From Devosia equisanguinis (GTDB lineage: Bacteria; Pseudomonadota; Alphaproteobacteria; Rhizobiales; Hyphomicrobiaceae), in NCBI GenBank assembly GCA_945901835.1, contig CAMDMH010000192.1, forward strand, positions 1 to 6,435: a DNA stretch of 6,435 bases, given 5' to 3'. Positions 5,686-6,435 of this stretch are shown one piece after another. Each line of letters opens with the position of its first letter. Position 1 is the stretch's first letter. The notes beneath the pieces are model-generated. The model was given only the letters and a program-made list of their open reading frames with translations. It searched no databases and had not been told where the DNA came from. The translations under genes were made by a program, and so were the position numbers.

Positions 5686-6342
5686 CTACTGCCCCTTGCT
5701 GTGTTTTCTGCCCCTCCCATCCAGCTTCCCCATCACCGCGCCGCGGAAACCGTAGACTTCGCGCTTGCCGGAGAGGGGGACGAGTTGTACCTCGCGCGTC
5801 TGGCCGGGTTCGAAGCGCACGGCGGTCCCGGCGGCGATGTCGAGGCGGAAGCCGCGGGCCTTGTCACGATCGAACCGCAGCGCGGGGTTGGTCTCGAAGA
5901 AGTGGTAGTGGCTACCGACCTGGATCGGGCGGTCGCCGGTGTTGGCGACTTCGAGCATGACGACTTCCGCGCCCGCGTTGATTTCGATGTCGCCTGATGC
6001 GGGAATGATTTCGCCGGGCGTCACGGTCGGCTTCTTGGCGCCGCGGATGGGTTCGTGCACGGTGACGAGCTTGGTGCCGTCCGGGAATGTCGCCTCGACC
6101 TGTACGTCGGCGATCATCTCGGCGACGCCGTCCATCACTTGATCGGGCTTCAATACGTGCGCGCCGGCTTCCATAAGATCGGCGACGCTGCGGCCGTCGC
6201 GCGCGCCTTCGACGACCGTGTCCGTGATCAGGGCGACGGCCTCGGGAAAGTTGAGCTTCACGCCGCGCTCGAGGCGACGGCGCGCCACCTGTGCTGCCAT
6301 CGCGACGAGCAACTTGTCCTTTTCTCGCGGCGTCAACTGCAT
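5686..6342 (-). CDS. ureAB: Fused urease gamma-beta subunit
   Basis: One 218-residue protein combines the two small urease subunits that are separate in most bacteria. Residues 1-99 are the gamma subunit ([20 protein letters not shown] to VTVHEPI, with [18 protein letters not shown] at 56-73). A linker of about ten residues (RGAKKPTV) follows. Residues 108-206 are the beta subunit, with [37 protein letters not shown] and KREVYGFRG. There is no stop between them. Helicobacter UreA is the best-known such fusion, and others occur in proteobacteria. The start at ATG 6342 is set by a strong AAGGAGGG five bases upstream; an in-frame ATG at 6405 lies in ureD sequence and is rejected. The ureD stop is 19 bp upstream. 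Downstream, a vapBC-like pair separates it from ureC. Confidence 0.97.
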   Translation of the reverse strand: MQLTPREKDKLLVAMAAQVARRRLERGVKLNFPEAVALITDTVVEGARDGRSVADLMEAGAHVLKPDQVMDGVAEMIADVQVEATFPDGTKLVTVHEPIRGAKKPTVTPGEIIPASGDIEINAGAEVVMLEVANTGDRPIQVGSHYHFFETNPALRFDRDKARGFRLDIAAGTAVRFEPGQTREVQLVPLSGKREVYGFRGAVMGKLDGRGRKHSKGQ

Positions 6343-6347
6343 GTGTT

Positions 6348-6355
6348 CCCTCCTT
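6348..6355 (-). promoter_or_regulatory. Strong ribosome binding site of ureAB
   Basis: The minus strand reads AAGGAGGG followed by AACAC and the ATG at 6342. It is the strongest Shine-Dalgarno sequence in the window and fixes the ureAB start. It lies in the 19-bp gap after the ureD stop. Confidence 0.85.
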
Positions 6356-6361
6356 CTTCGT

Positions 6362-6435
6362 TCAGCAAGACCACGCGCGCGGCATCGGTCCATCCGTGAC
6401 TGCACCGATCGCGGCCGACGCCAACGTGCGCACGA
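6362..6435 (-). CDS. ureD: Urease accessory protein UreD (UreH), C-terminal fragment (cut by window edge)
   Basis: A frame entering from the right edge ends at TGA 6364-6362, giving 23 residues: [15 protein letters not shown] followed by PMPRAWSC. UreD proteins typically end in a short helix followed by a PRxW motif and one or two residues, which fits. UreD is the urease-binding scaffold and nickel channel of the UreDFG activation complex. Its usual position in alphaproteobacteria is directly upstream of ureA, and here it ends 19 bp before ureAB. The fragment is too short for a stand-alone identification, so the call leans on the C-terminal motif plus gene order. Confidence 0.75.
   Translation of the reverse strand, partial: VRTLASAAIGAVTDGPMPRAWSC

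Noticed and set aside
5360..5997. Plus-strand frames opposite vapB and ureAB
   Set aside because: They run antisense to clearly identified AbrB-fold and urease genes and show no family resemblance.
1..6435. CRISPR array or tRNA/rRNA genes
   Set aside because: I saw no regularly spaced direct repeats beyond the short tandem pairs reported, and no recognisable tRNA or rRNA sequence.

Overview
The window is a GC-rich stretch, probably from an alphaproteobacterium of the Rhizobiales (Hyphomicrobiales) type. That placement rests on the ureD-AB-C-E-F-G gene order, the protein style and the company of an IS1182-like transposase; it is an inference, and no marker gene is present. Almost everything is on the minus strand, so the operon reads from right to left.

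The main content is a urease operon. From right to left it holds the last codons of ureD (cut by the window edge), a fused gamma-beta subunit gene ureAB, the catalytic subunit gene ureC, and the nickel-insertion accessory genes ureE, ureF and ureG. UreABC form the nickel enzyme that hydrolyses urea to ammonia and carbamate. UreD, UreF and UreG form the GTP-dependent activation complex, and UreE delivers nickel to UreG. All active-site residues of UreC and the G-motifs of UreG are intact, so the enzyme should work. ureE-ureF and ureF-ureG overlap by ATGA.

The unusual part is that toxin-antitoxin genes sit inside the operon, co-directional with it. Between ureAB and ureC is a complete vapBC-like pair (AbrB-fold antitoxin and PIN-domain RNase toxin, overlapping by GTGA), with a possible promoter and repeats of its own. 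Between ureC and ureE is an antitoxin-like protein with a Phd-like N-terminus and an Xre-type HTH. Its stop overlaps the ureE start by ATGA. A short unassigned reading frame lies between it and the ureC stop and may be what is left of its toxin.

The left 0.9 kb, downstream of ureG, is different. Bases 420-887 hold no gene I can support, only a tandem repeat resembling a PHO box. Next comes a small hypothetical gene (129-419) whose 3' end runs through a perfect 16-bp-arm palindrome and into the end of an insertion sequence. The window's left edge holds the first codons of that element's IS1182-like transposase.
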